A DNA stretch of 64,000 nt from Xenorhabdus sp014467285 (GTDB lineage Bacteria > Pseudomonadota > Gammaproteobacteria > Enterobacterales > Enterobacteriaceae). The translations under genes and the position numbers were made by a program. The notes below the pieces were generated by a model, which made no database searches, was not told the DNA's origin, and saw only the letters and a program-made list of their open reading frames with translations. Positions 52,146-61,931 of this stretch are shown piece by piece. The DNA is taken from NCBI RefSeq assembly GCF_014467285.1, contig NZ_NKHR01000008.1, forward strand, positions 62,001 to 126,000, in the 5' to 3' direction. Each line of letters begins with the position of its first letter. Within the stretch, counting starts at the first letter, position 1.

Positions 52146-53408
52146 TTAGTTATGATCCAGCCCAAGGCTGTCCCGTAATAGATTCAGGCGTTCCAAATCG
52201 CCATCACTGGCAGCCTGTTGGAGAGATTTAGTTGGTGTATGAATCAGACGATTCGTCAATTGGTGAGTCAATTGGTTAATGATCTGTTCAGCATCAGCAC
52301 CCTGTTTTATAGACATCAATGCTTTTGCCGTCATTTCAGCCCTGATTTTCTCTGCTTGTTCCCGGTATTCGCGAATTGTATTAACTGCTCCCTGAGAACG
52401 CAACCAATCCATAAAGTGGTTGCTTTCTTGTTGCACAATACCTTCTGCAACAATGGCTGCGGCTTTACGCTGAGCGAGGTTTTGTTGAATGATGGCCTGT
52501 AAGTCATCAACGCTGTACAGATAAACATCACTTAATTTTTCAACGTCCGGTTCAATATCACGGGGAACGGCGATATCAATCAGCAACATCGGCTGGTTAC
52601 GACGTAATTTCAACGCCCGTTCAACCATACCTTTACCAATAATCGGCAATGGGCTGGCGGTGGAACTGATCACAATATCAGCTTCAGCCAACCGAGTATC
52701 GATATCCGGCAGGGAAATAACTTCGGCATTAACTTCACTGGCAAGCATCTGCGCCCGCTCTTTCGTACGGTTGGCAATCATCATGTGACACACCCCATGT
52801 TCTTTAAGGTGGCGTGCTACCAGTTCAATCGTTTCCCCTGCTCCCACCAGCAGGATAGACAGTTGAGAAAGAGATTCGAAAATTTGCCGGGCAAGTGTAC
52901 AGGCGGCAAATGCCACAGAAACGGCATTTGCACCAATTTCTGTTTCTGTTCTGACCCGTTTAGCTACTGAGAAAGATTTTTGGAACAGGCGTTCCAACTC
53001 ACCTGATAGGGATTGATAACTTTGCGACTCAGCGAAGGCTTTTTTCACCTGCCCCAAAATCTGAGGTTCTCCCAATACAAGGGAATCTAGGCCACTTGCG
53101 ACTCGCATTAAATGACTGACAGCTTCATCATTCAAATGCCAATAGAGACTTGATTTCAAATCTTCAGGATTGAGCTGATGATACCTGCATAACCAATTAA
53201 TTAACTGCTCTTTAAAATTATCCTGCTGTTCAACACTGAGATAGAGCTCTGTCCGGTTACAGGTTGACAGCACAACACCGCCCCGCACCAGCGGTTGCCG
53301 GAGCAGGTCATCAAGTGCAAGCCCTATCGTGTCAGGAGAAAAGGCTACCCGCTCACGTAAAGAAACAGGCGCTGTTTTATGGTTGATACCAAGTGCTAAT
53401 AAAGTCAT
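52146..53408 (-). CDS. hemA: Glutamyl-tRNA reductase HemA
   Basis: HemA reduces glutamyl-tRNA to glutamate-1-semialdehyde, the first committed step of heme synthesis in C5-pathway bacteria. The 420-residue product has the catalytic Cys in VVLSTCNRTELYL, GLDSLVLGEPQILGQVK, the NADPH-binding ILLVGAGETIELVARHL and a C-terminal dimerisation helix. The N-terminus MTLLALGINHKTAPVSLRE is canonical and includes the basic residues involved in heme-regulated proteolysis in enteric bacteria. It is divergent from lolB. Confidence 0.97.
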   Translation of the reverse strand: MTLLALGINHKTAPVSLRERVAFSPDTIGLALDDLLRQPLVRGGVVLSTCNRTELYLSVEQQDNFKEQLINWLCRYHQLNPEDLKSSLYWHLNDEAVSHLMRVASGLDSLVLGEPQILGQVKKAFAESQSYQSLSGELERLFQKSFSVAKRVRTETEIGANAVSVAFAACTLARQIFESLSQLSILLVGAGETIELVARHLKEHGVCHMMIANRTKERAQMLASEVNAEVISLPDIDTRLAEADIVISSTASPLPIIGKGMVERALKLRRNQPMLLIDIAVPRDIEPDVEKLSDVYLYSVDDLQAIIQQNLAQRKAAAIVAEGIVQQESNHFMDWLRSQGAVNTIREYREQAEKIRAEMTAKALMSIKQGADAEQIINQLTHQLTNRLIHTPTKSLQQAASDGDLERLNLLRDSLGLDHN

Positions 53409-53731
53409 TTTAACTGCGTTGAGTTATCACAGGGATCAAATTCATGATGATATTAATAACTATTCTCATAAACTCACACCCTTCATAAGGACTCTCATTG
53501 GATGGGCATTTTACTTGATGCTCCAGTGCAATAAAAGTCAATCAGACAGTTATGCGATAATTTATTCGAGAATTCTTACCAAATTTTCGCTAAATTAGCC
53601 TCTTGATTATAGACTTGGATGGCATGTCCTAAACCCGTATTTATACCCAATACCTATATCTAATATCTATACCCAATAAATGTCCCGATAGATTCCAAGT
53701 TTCAGACTCTCTTATTGCCAAGGGTTACCTT
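53409..53731. promoter_or_regulatory. Divergent promoter region between hemA and lolB
   Basis: About 320 bp without a real gene. It should hold promoters for hemA (minus) and lolB (plus). A short cluster of related AT-rich words (TACCCAATACCTATATC, TAATATCTATACCCAATA) lies at 53644-53684 and looks like a degenerate direct repeat of TATACCCAATA units. Confidence 0.55.
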
Positions 53732-54349
53732 ATGAAAATGTCTTTATTTTTTCGCTTGCTTCCTCTCTCCGCTGTCTTACTGATTGCCTGTACAATCACG
53801 CAACCTCCCACAGGCACAGGATCAGCGGATACCCCACAATGGCATGCCCGCGAACAAAAATTACAAAAATTAGAGCATTACCAGACCCGGGGCTCTTTTG
53901 CTTATCTGGCAGATGAAAAAAAAGTGTATGCCCGTTTTTTCTGGCAACAATATTCGCATGACAATTATAAATTACTGCTGCTAAATCCATTGGGTACGAC
54001 TGAGTTGGAATTATTTGTTAAACCCAATATGATTCAGCTCACTGATAATAATGGTAAAAAATATCTCAGTGATGACCCGGCATCCTTAATTTACCAGCTT
54101 ACCAATATGAATATCCCTCTGGATAACCTTAAAAATTGGATTATTGGTTTGCCCGGTAATGCCAAAGATTTTCAACTAGATGCGAATTACCTGCTTAAGT
54201 CCGTAAGTGATCAACAAAATGGTGAAATTTGGCGGGTAACTTATCAGGGATATGATACATCCACGATCCCTGCCTTACCTAATCGCCTGGAACTCACGCA
54301 AGGAAAAAACCGCATAAAACTAAAGATGGATAATTGGACAACACAATAA
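53732..54349 (+). CDS. lolB: Outer-membrane lipoprotein receptor LolB
   Basis: LolB takes lipoproteins from LolA and inserts them into the outer membrane. The 205-residue precursor has a signal peptide ending in the lipobox LLIAC (Cys20), then the typical QTRGSFAYLADEKKVYARFFWQQ strands and the LLLLNPLGTTELEL segment carrying the exposed hydrophobic loop. The stop codon overlaps the ispE start (TAATG), the same arrangement as in E. coli. Confidence 0.94.
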   Translation: MKMSLFFRLLPLSAVLLIACTITQPPTGTGSADTPQWHAREQKLQKLEHYQTRGSFAYLADEKKVYARFFWQQYSHDNYKLLLLNPLGTTELELFVKPNMIQLTDNNGKKYLSDDPASLIYQLTNMNIPLDNLKNWIIGLPGNAKDFQLDANYLLKSVSDQQNGEIWRVTYQGYDTSTIPALPNRLELTQGKNRIKLKMDNWTTQ

Positions 54350-55224
54350 TGACTTTAACCTGGCCCTCCCCGGCAAAATTGAATTTATTTTTGTATATCA
54401 CAGGACAACGCCCTGATGGTTACCATGAACTGCAAACGCTGTTCCAATTTTTAGATTATGGTGATGAAATCACCATTACCCCCCGTCAGGATAATCAAAT
54501 CCGTCTGTTGACCCCTGTTGAAGGAGTAACCCATGATGATAATTTGATCGTGCGGGCTGCCCGGTTATTGCAGCATCATTTAAAAACACACCAAATGGGT
54601 ACCGAACATCCGGGGGCTGATATCCACATTGATAAATGCCTGCCGATGGGCGGAGGATTAGGTGGCGGTTCTTCCAATGCCGCAACGGTATTAGTCGCCT
54701 TAAACTATCATTGGCAAGCCAACCTGTCCGATGATGAACTGGCACAACTGGGGGTTAGCCTTGGTGCAGATGTTCCGGTCTTTGTCAAAGGTCATGCCGC
54801 TTTTGCCGAAGGCATCGGAGAAAAACTTCAACCCGCCTCACCGGAAGAAAAATGGTTCTTGGTTGCTCACCCCGGGATTGAGATCTCAACCCCGATGATC
54901 TTCACAGATCCTGAATTAAAAAGAAATTCTCCGATTCGTGCTCTACCCGCATTATTACAGGCACCATTTGCAAATGATTGTGAGCCAATCGCAAGAAAAC
55001 GTTTTCGTGAGGTTGAACAGCTTCTTTTATGGCTGTTAGAATACGCACCGTCACGCCTGACCGGAACCGGTGCATGTGTTTTCGGCGAGTTCGAATCTGA
55101 AGCATCGGCCCGTAGGGTGTTAAATCAAGCCCCAGAGTGGATGCAGGGCTTTGTTGCGCGTGGCGTTAACATTTCTCCGTTGCATAAATTCCGCTCTGGG
55201 ATAACCATGTTATTGAACCAATGA
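54349..55224 (+). CDS. ispE: 4-diphosphocytidyl-2-C-methyl-D-erythritol kinase IspE
   Basis: IspE phosphorylates CDP-methylerythritol in the MEP isoprenoid pathway. The 291-residue GHMP kinase starts MTLTWPSPAKLNLFLYITGQ and carries the ATP-binding glycine loop PMGGGLGGGSSNAAT near residue 100 and SRLTGTGACVFGEF near the C-terminus. The ATG at 54349 overlaps the lolB stop; an upstream in-frame ATG (54334) inside lolB is disregarded because the family starts here. Confidence 0.96.
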   Translation: MTLTWPSPAKLNLFLYITGQRPDGYHELQTLFQFLDYGDEITITPRQDNQIRLLTPVEGVTHDDNLIVRAARLLQHHLKTHQMGTEHPGADIHIDKCLPMGGGLGGGSSNAATVLVALNYHWQANLSDDELAQLGVSLGADVPVFVKGHAAFAEGIGEKLQPASPEEKWFLVAHPGIEISTPMIFTDPELKRNSPIRALPALLQAPFANDCEPIARKRFREVEQLLLWLLEYAPSRLTGTGACVFGEFESEASARRVLNQAPEWMQGFVARGVNISPLHKFRSGITMLLNQ

Positions 55225-55283
55225 GCAATGTTTGTTTGATTGGTCAACAATATCTCTCTGGACGCAAGCCTGAGGTTTATCCC

Positions 55284-56231
55284 GTGCCCGATATGAAGCT
55301 TTTTGCTGGTAATGCTACACCTGAACTAGCACAACGTGTTGCTAACCGCCTGTACACTAGCCTGGGAGACGCTGCCGTCGGTCGTTTCAGCGACGGTGAA
55401 GTCAGTGTTCAAATCAATGAAAATGTACGCGGTGGTGATGTTTTCATCATCCAGTCTACCTGTGCACCAACCAACGACAACCTGATGGAATTAGTCGTTA
55501 TGGTCGATGCCTTACGTCGTGCTTCTGCTGGCCGTATTACCGCTGTTATTCCTTACTTCGGTTATGCCCGTCAGGATCGCCGTGTTCGTTCAGCTCGTGT
55601 ACCTATCACAGCCAAAGTTGTCGCGGACTTTTTGTCCAGCGTTGGAGTAGACCGTGTTCTCACTGTTGACCTGCACGCCGAGCAGATCCAAGGCTTCTTT
55701 GATGTCCCGGTTGATAATGTATTTGGCAGCCCAATCCTTCTGGAAGACATGCTCCAGCAAGATCTGGAAAACCCTATCGTTGTCTCTCCAGACATCGGTG
55801 GTGTTGTCCGTGCCCGTGCGATTGCCAAACTGCTGAACGATACAGATATGGCTATCATTGATAAACGTCGCCCACGTGCAAACGTTTCTCAAGTTATGCA
55901 CATCATTGGTGATGTTGCTGGCCGTGATTGCGTTCTGGTTGATGACATGATCGATACAGGCGGCACACTGTGTAAAGCGGCAGAAGCATTGAAAGAGCGC
56001 GGAGCGAAGCGGGTATTTGCTTATGCAACCCACCCTATTTTCTCCGGTAATGCAGTGGAAAACATCAAGAACTCTATGATCGATGAATTTGTTGTCTGTG
56101 ACACCATTCCTCTGTCTGATGAGATTAAGGCGTTGAACAAAGTGCGCACTCTGACACTGTCTGGCATGCTTGCTGAAGCTATTCGCCGTATCAGCAATGA
56201 AGAGTCTATCTCTGCTATGTTTGAGCACTAA
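55284..56231 (+). CDS. prs: Ribose-phosphate pyrophosphokinase Prs
   Basis: Prs makes PRPP from ribose-5-phosphate and ATP. With the GTG start at 55284 the product is 315 residues (VPDMKLFAGNATPELAQRV), the length and start of E. coli Prs. The longer frame from 55221 reads through the ispE/prs spacer. The catalytic flexible loop region and the PRPP signature VLVDDMIDTGGTL are intact. The sequence is nearly identical to enteric Prs. A clear terminator follows. Confidence 0.97.
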   Translation: MPDMKLFAGNATPELAQRVANRLYTSLGDAAVGRFSDGEVSVQINENVRGGDVFIIQSTCAPTNDNLMELVVMVDALRRASAGRITAVIPYFGYARQDRRVRSARVPITAKVVADFLSSVGVDRVLTVDLHAEQIQGFFDVPVDNVFGSPILLEDMLQQDLENPIVVSPDIGGVVRARAIAKLLNDTDMAIIDKRRPRANVSQVMHIIGDVAGRDCVLVDDMIDTGGTLCKAAEALKERGAKRVFAYATHPIFSGNAVENIKNSMIDEFVVCDTIPLSDEIKALNKVRTLTLSGMLAEAIRRISNEESISAMFEH

Positions 56232-56300
56232 TGTTTAAAGTTCAGCGTTGAAATTAAGCGTTAACTTATTCAAGTGATTAAATAAATCATTGTCTAAGAA

Positions 56301-56335
56301 ACCCCGTTACTGCATCCACAGTAGCGGGGTTTTCT
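56301..56335 (+). terminator. Terminator after prs
   Basis: AACCCCGTTACTG (56301-56313) pairs with CAGTAGCGGGGTT (56320-56332) with one G-U pair. A short T-run follows. It lies 70 bp after the prs stop. Confidence 0.9.
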
Positions 56336-57004
56336 GTTTATTTTATATACTATTAATTAATGCTTTCATCATAAATTAATAACTATTATAAATTTTAATT
56401 TACTGAAAATAATTAACAATATCAATTAATTAACCATTACACCATCAACTCTTTTCAAAACATTTTATTGCGGAATTTATCAACAATAAAAAGAATCATC
56501 CTCTGCAAATATAATCAATTATCTGGTACGTCCAGTTGCCAAAGCTTCTAACAACACTGGTGTCGCTGAAAAGTTACTGCTAACCTGTGGAGCGGTTGAT
56601 GAAAGCGATTTTTTACTTGCTAATATCACCGAAAAAATATTATTCCCAAACTAAAAAAAATAAATATTGTTAATGTGATCAGATATCAGTATTGAAAACT
56701 AAGCAGTGATGGATTTTTTCTTGTTGAATCCAATAGGCCATGTTCAGGGAAATATTTAAAAGCTGAATGTATTCGCATCACATTGTGTATAAAAAATTCG
56801 AATCAATATGGAATATCGTTAACAGGGAACCATACTTAACCTTAAGACAGTCATTATCAATCAGTTAGCTGTCTGACTTAAATTTATTTTGAATATCCAA
56901 TACATCAGCATCTCCTGTTTCATCAAAGAAAAGGCGCCGAATGTTTTTCATTCAAAAGCGATATGCTGATCAATAAAAAAAACTACTTTTTAAGGAGAGT
57001 GCCA
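56336..57004. other. AT-rich gap with an unidentified coding-like remnant
   Basis: This 670-bp stretch holds no full gene. A 54-codon open frame without a start (56490-56654) reads like true protein (YLVRPVAKASNNTGVAEK, then LLLTCGAVDESDFLLANITE) and ends in TAA. It looks like the 3' end of a lost gene, and I cannot name the family. The promoter of the autotransporter gene should lie near 56800-56980. Confidence 0.45.
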
Positions 57005-59026
57005 ATGAAAAAGGCATTTTTATTTACACCTGCACTGTTAGCGCTTTCAATCAATGCCGTTTCTACTGCCCATGCTTATAACCAGGTTTATGTTTTTGGT
57101 GATAGTTTGAGTGATGGTGGGAATATAGGAAGATATACGACAGATCAAAAACAGATATATGCTGAGTATATCGCTAAACACATTACAAGGACTAACCTAA
57201 CTAACTCAGACAAAGGGGGAACTAATTATGCCCAAGGCGGTGCTACTTCTATAGGGGAATATAATAAAGACAAACTAAGTACACAACAGCAGGTAGATGC
57301 TTATCTGAATAAGCATAATAATAAAGCGGATCCTAACGGTATTTATATTCACTGGGTAGGTGGGAATGATCTTGATGCTGCTATAACGGCTGCTTTAAAA
57401 TATAAGGACCTCAAAAAAGCTGAAGAGAATGTTGGAACCAGTGCAAAAGCTACTGTTGATCAGATTAAACAACTTGTAAATGCAGGTGCAGGTAACGGAT
57501 TAATGATTGTTCCCACTGTTCCTGATGTTGGCACAACACCAGAGTTACTTGAACAAGTTATAACGAGTGGGATCAACAAGGAATTAAAAAATAAAAGCAT
57601 TCCTCAGAAGAAGATAAATTCTCTCATACAAGGAGTTTTAAAAGAAGTCCATACAGAAATTAACAAGCACGAAATCCCCAATAGTGCAGCTCGCGATATT
57701 GCTCTGAAAAAAGTTTTTCATGAGCTGGGTCTGAAAGCTGAAGGACTTATTCCTGGAGCATCCGCCAAAGAAGTTGAAAAAGAGCTTACAGAAGGTTACG
57801 AAGCAGCCAAAAAAATGGCTAAAATTCTCACAGACATCTATAACGAACAGATAAACAAACAGATAAAGGAACAGCTCAGTCAAACTAATGCTAATATTAT
57901 GCGCATTGATATTAATGGTCTGTTACGTGAAGTCATTGCCGATCCTCTGATTTATGGCTTTCAAAATACGTTAGGTTATGCCTGCCCACAAGGTGAATCC
58001 GCGAGTGAATGTAATTCTGGTGAAGCAGAATTTACTAAAGACAGACAGTTTGTATTTGCAGACAACAAACATCCAAGCGAGTTGGCACAAGAAATAGAAG
58101 GCCAGCTCATTACTTCCAGCATTCAAGCGCCATCACAGGTAATGACCCTGACTCAAGTCAACCGTGCCTCCGTTAAAAGTGCCCTCTCTTCCCTTGATGG
58201 TCACCTGCAACAACTGCGTAGTGGCGGCAATCCTCAAGGTAAAATTGGTGTCTTTGGTAGCTTCACTGGCACCCGGGATAAAACCTTTACGCTAGGTAGC
58301 GATTATCAGTTAATCGATAACTTGCGGTTGGGTGCCATGTATTCTAACTATAAAGAAGAACGCTCTCCAGTTTCTAACTTCACTTATGAAGGCCGCGGCC
58401 ATATTTTTACCGCTTATGCGCTGTGGAACTATTATGACAACGGCTGGCTCAGTGGCGATGTCCATTATTCACGTACCAATTATGACAGCCTGACCCGTGC
58501 CATTCAGCTTGGTAAAGCCACACGCAGAGAAACCGGCTCAACCACAGGTAAACAGTGGGGAGCGCGCATTACTGCCGGATGGGACATTCCTGTCACCAAC
58601 TATCTGACCACCAGCCCCATTATCCAGTATGCCTGGGACAAAGGTGATATCGACGGTTATCGTGAATCCGGCAACAATAGCAGTTCTATGAACTTTAGTG
58701 ATCAGAGCTATACTTCCAAAGTTGGTACACTGGGTTGGCGAGTGGATACTAATCTGGGCCGTTTCAACCCTTACGCTTCAATTCAGTTTAACCACCAATT
58801 TGGTGACACTAAATATAAGCTACGCAGCGGTATGAATACTGATTCCACCAAGTCTTCTTTTGTAACGGAAAGTAGTAAACAAAGCACCAATTGGCGTCAA
58901 TATACTGTCGGCGTGAATGCAAACCTGACCAGTAAACTGCGTGGTTTTGCTTCTGTGACCCGTAATGACGGCAATGCTCAAGATCCTAACTATAACTTTA
59001 GCTTAGGCATCAACGCGAGTTTCTAA
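57005..59026 (+). CDS. Autotransporter with GDSL/SGNH esterase passenger (EstA-like), paralog 1
   Basis: This 673-residue classical autotransporter has a signal peptide (MKKAFLFTPALLALSINA, cut near AHA). Its GDSL esterase passenger (about 25-390) carries the block I nucleophile Ser34 in VFGDSLSDGGN, block III WVGGND and block V DNKHPSE (Asp and His). A C-terminal beta-barrel domain (about 410-673) ends in a final Phe. The start at 57005 follows AAGGAGAG; an in-frame ATG at 56963 is less likely. It is expected to display or release a lipase/esterase at the cell surface. A close paralog follows in tandem. Confidence 0.92.
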   Translation: MKKAFLFTPALLALSINAVSTAHAYNQVYVFGDSLSDGGNIGRYTTDQKQIYAEYIAKHITRTNLTNSDKGGTNYAQGGATSIGEYNKDKLSTQQQVDAYLNKHNNKADPNGIYIHWVGGNDLDAAITAALKYKDLKKAEENVGTSAKATVDQIKQLVNAGAGNGLMIVPTVPDVGTTPELLEQVITSGINKELKNKSIPQKKINSLIQGVLKEVHTEINKHEIPNSAARDIALKKVFHELGLKAEGLIPGASAKEVEKELTEGYEAAKKMAKILTDIYNEQINKQIKEQLSQTNANIMRIDINGLLREVIADPLIYGFQNTLGYACPQGESASECNSGEAEFTKDRQFVFADNKHPSELAQEIEGQLITSSIQAPSQVMTLTQVNRASVKSALSSLDGHLQQLRSGGNPQGKIGVFGSFTGTRDKTFTLGSDYQLIDNLRLGAMYSNYKEERSPVSNFTYEGRGHIFTAYALWNYYDNGWLSGDVHYSRTNYDSLTRAIQLGKATRRETGSTTGKQWGARITAGWDIPVTNYLTTSPIIQYAWDKGDIDGYRESGNNSSSMNFSDQSYTSKVGTLGWRVDTNLGRFNPYASIQFNHQFGDTKYKLRSGMNTDSTKSSFVTESSKQSTNWRQYTVGVNANLTSKLRGFASVTRNDGNAQDPNYNFSLGINASF

Positions 59027-59088
59027 TTCTGTATAGATAAAACGATGTAATCGAATCATCGAAAAACAGACACAGACAATTCAATAAG

Positions 59089-59125
59089 AAACGCAAGGCG
59101 GTAATATCACTGTCTTGCGTTTTTA
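59089..59125 (+). terminator. Terminator after the first autotransporter gene
   Basis: AAACGCAAG (59089-59097) pairs with CTTGCGTTT (59114-59122), followed by T residues. The loop is 16 bases. It separates the two paralogs, so each probably has its own promoter. Confidence 0.8.
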
Positions 59126-59283
59126 TTTTCTCTTCGTTTAGTTTCCATATAAACATACCAACATCATGTTGACTCTTCATATAGGTAGATAGAAGTAGCA
59201 TCGAACCTGCCTGAAAATCAAAAAATCAATCAGACCTCAACCAAAGATAATAAATAGTGAACCATTCTTTCTGGAGAACGAGG

Positions 59284-61266
59284 ATGAAAAAAACATTTTT
59301 TTTAATATCGACCACGACTGCATTTTTATTTAATTTCATTACACATGCCCATGCTTATGACAATGTTTATGTTTTTGGCGATAGTCTAAGTGATGGCGGT
59401 AATGTAGGAAGATTTACAACGGATGGAGAAAATTCAGAACTTTATGATGAATATATAACACGTAAACTCACCGGAAAAAAACTAACCCCATCTAAAGATG
59501 GCGGAACTAATTACGCACAAGGTTGTGCAACTGCCAATGGCGCATTAACAGGATTATGTAAGCTTTTGAAGAATACGACAAAAAAGCAGGTCGATAATTA
59601 TTTGAAAACACACTCTGGGCGAGCAAGTTCTGATGCTCTATATGTACATTGGGTAGGGGGAAATAATATCGCAGAGGCTTTGGAATTTGCAGCAAAAGGT
59701 GATAAAAAAACGGCACAAAAAATTATCAATAATAGTTCCGCCTCCGCAGCGTCACAGATCAATCAACTCACTAAGGCCGGAGCTGATTTGATTATTGTAC
59801 CGAATGTTCCTGATATTGGTACAAGCCCCAAAATTATGGAGGCAGTACTACAGGGAGCCTTGAAAAAAAGCAAAATCCCTGATGAAAAAATTTCCCAGAT
59901 TCTGAAACAAACTCACCAGGCCCTCAATAAATACCCTACACCGAATGGCGCTGTCCGGCGTCAAGTTATTGAGGGTGTTTTTAAAAAGATTGCTGAAGGT
60001 GCATCTCCCCAAGATCCCAAAAAAGCTCAAGAAATCTATCAACAACTGATTGAGGCCTATGATCAAAACAGCAAAATTGCTTCCCAATTGTCTGCTGAGT
60101 ACAATCAGAAAGAGGAAGATCAGCTTGGTAATGGCAATATCCTCCTTGCTGATACCAATCTCCTCTTACGAGAAGTAATTGAAAACCCAACTATTTATGG
60201 CATTGACAATACCCTTGGTTATGCTTGCCCACAAGGCAAATTGGCCATGTTTTGTTCTTCTTCTGACCCTGAGTTTGATAAAAGCCAGTCATACTTGTTT
60301 TCTGATAGTTTCCACCCGACACCTTATGTGCACCATGTCGTCGGTCAGTACATTATGTCAATCTATAACGCTCCGCTACAAGTGATGAGGCTGAATTATA
60401 CCAACCGTATCCCCGTTACAAACGCCTTAAACTCACTTGACGGGCATCTGCAACAACTTCGCAATAGCCATAACGCCCAAGGTAAAGTTGGTGTATTCGG
60501 TGGTTATACAGGCAATAACAATACCACGCTCATCTTAGGCGGCGATTACCAACTAACAGATAATCTACTGTTAGGAGCAACCCTTTCACATTATCGTGAT
60601 GAACAAGATTTAACCCCGGATTTCAATTATGCGGCTACAGGTCATGTCGTAACAGCTTATACACTATGGAACTACAACAACAACGGTTGGTTAAGCGGCG
60701 ATGCCCATTATTCGCGCACCCATTTCGATAACCTGTCACGTTCTATCCAACTTGGTCGGGCCATACGCAGGGAATCAGGCTCAACCATCGGCAAGCAATG
60801 GGGTTGGCGGATCACAGCAGGCTGGAATATCCCTGTCACTGATTATCTGACCACCAGCCCAATCATCCAATATAGTTGGGATAAAGGCAGTATTGATGGC
60901 TATCGTGAATCTGATAACAACAGTACCTCTATGCATTTTGGAAGTCAGCACTACACATCTAAAGTTGGCTCTATTGGCTGGCGGGTTGATACGCAATTAG
61001 GTCGTTTCAATCCTTACGCTTCTATCCTGTTCAAGCACCAATTCGACAATGAACGCTATGCACTCCGCAGCGCGATCAATTCAGCTAAAAGAACTTTCGT
61101 TCAACGGGGAGAACAACAAGATAGAGACCGTTTTCAATACACAATCGGGGTTAATGCCAACCTGACTAATAACTTTCGTGCATTCGCAGCCGTATCACAT
61201 GAAAAAAACAATAGCTCATCGAATCATAACTATGATTTCAGTCTCGGTTTTAATATGAGCTTCTAA
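59284..61266 (+). CDS. Autotransporter with GDSL/SGNH esterase passenger (EstA-like), paralog 2
   Basis: The 660-residue product has the same plan as the first: signal peptide (MKKTFFLISTTTAFLFNFIT, cut near AHA), a GDSL passenger with Ser34 in VFGDSLSDGGN, block III WVGGNN and block V SDSFHPT, and a C-terminal barrel ending in Phe. Compared with paralog 1, the passenger has diverged in the middle (ALEFAAKGDKKTAQKI and following) while the barrel stays close. The passenger adds cysteines (CATANGALTGLC), which could form a disulfide. The start at 59284 follows GAGAACGAGG. Both copies arose by tandem duplication. Confidence 0.92.
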   Translation: MKKTFFLISTTTAFLFNFITHAHAYDNVYVFGDSLSDGGNVGRFTTDGENSELYDEYITRKLTGKKLTPSKDGGTNYAQGCATANGALTGLCKLLKNTTKKQVDNYLKTHSGRASSDALYVHWVGGNNIAEALEFAAKGDKKTAQKIINNSSASAASQINQLTKAGADLIIVPNVPDIGTSPKIMEAVLQGALKKSKIPDEKISQILKQTHQALNKYPTPNGAVRRQVIEGVFKKIAEGASPQDPKKAQEIYQQLIEAYDQNSKIASQLSAEYNQKEEDQLGNGNILLADTNLLLREVIENPTIYGIDNTLGYACPQGKLAMFCSSSDPEFDKSQSYLFSDSFHPTPYVHHVVGQYIMSIYNAPLQVMRLNYTNRIPVTNALNSLDGHLQQLRNSHNAQGKVGVFGGYTGNNNTTLILGGDYQLTDNLLLGATLSHYRDEQDLTPDFNYAATGHVVTAYTLWNYNNNGWLSGDAHYSRTHFDNLSRSIQLGRAIRRESGSTIGKQWGWRITAGWNIPVTDYLTTSPIIQYSWDKGSIDGYRESDNNSTSMHFGSQHYTSKVGSIGWRVDTQLGRFNPYASILFKHQFDNERYALRSAINSAKRTFVQRGEQQDRDRFQYTIGVNANLTNNFRAFAAVSHEKNNSSSNHNYDFSLGFNMSF

Positions 61267-61320
61267 GATGTGAATTACAGAATAAGCCCAGAGAAAATGC
61301 GAAAGAAAATTCCACAGACA

Positions 61321-61352
61321 GGATAAGGCGGTAACAAAGTTCCGCCTTATCC
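61321..61352. terminator. Hairpin between the second autotransporter gene and ychH
   Basis: A perfect 11-bp stem, GGATAAGGCGG (61321-61331) with CCGCCTTATCC (61342-61352), lies between two convergent genes. There is no T-run on the plus strand, so it may serve both directions weakly. Confidence 0.7.
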
Positions 61353-61382
61353 AAACTCATTAGATTTCAACATTTGAAACAA

Positions 61383-61658
61383 TCACGGATGTCTGTACTT
61401 TTTACGACGATAACGCCCATCATAATTCTTCAGCCACCAATATTTGTCGGTAACCTGTTCCCGACCGCCAATATTAGCACCTGCCAACCAAATAAATGCG
61501 CCAACAAATAATCCCATTAATGCAATGCCTGACAGTAATTCAGATTGCCCGAAACTGAAAATATGACTGAACAATACATAAGTCAAACTGATTAACATTG
61601 CCGACATTCCCAGTCCCATGAGAATATTACCAAAAACAAAAGCCTTTTTACGCCTCAT
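61383..61658 (-). CDS. ychH: YchH family stress-induced membrane protein (DUF2583)
   Basis: The 91-residue protein has two membrane helices and matches YchH: MRRKKAFVFGNILMGLGMSA opening, VGAFIWLAGANIGGREQVTDKYWWL core. The start at 61658 is preferred over an upstream frame from 61718 because GGAGGTTGG precedes it and the E. coli protein begins there. In E. coli ychH is divergent from pth and is induced under stress; the same arrangement is seen here. Confidence 0.9.
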   Translation of the reverse strand: MRRKKAFVFGNILMGLGMSAMLISLTYVLFSHIFSFGQSELLSGIALMGLFVGAFIWLAGANIGGREQVTDKYWWLKNYDGRYRRKKYRHP

Positions 61659-61931
61659 AACCAACCTCCAATACTTTTTGTGAACGCCAATGCGTAAAAA
61701 CAACGAACTCAAAAGCACGAAAGTAGATATCTTCTTTTGTATTAATTATAGCCTTGTAGATTAAAAGGTTATTGCGGCCTTGATCACAAGCCATACAAAT
61801 TTAGACCTAACCTTTTACATTTCATTGAAATAATATTTATTAAGAACACTATTAATGAATTTTGTACTCAAGCCTTGAGATGGGTAAACTAACCCTCTTT
61901 TTGTTTTATTGCCAATAAGCGAAGCTAAACT

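Noticed and set aside
55221..55283. Longer Prs starting at 55221
   Set aside because: The enteric Prs family begins at the GTG at 55284 and the extra 21 residues overlap the end of ispE.
55590..56228. Long minus-strand open frame opposite prs
   Set aside because: It is a shadow of the highly conserved prs reading frame; no independent support.
56690..56830. Minus-strand text that recalls a decayed transposase
   Set aside because: Frame is interrupted by stops and no motif or terminal repeat supports it.
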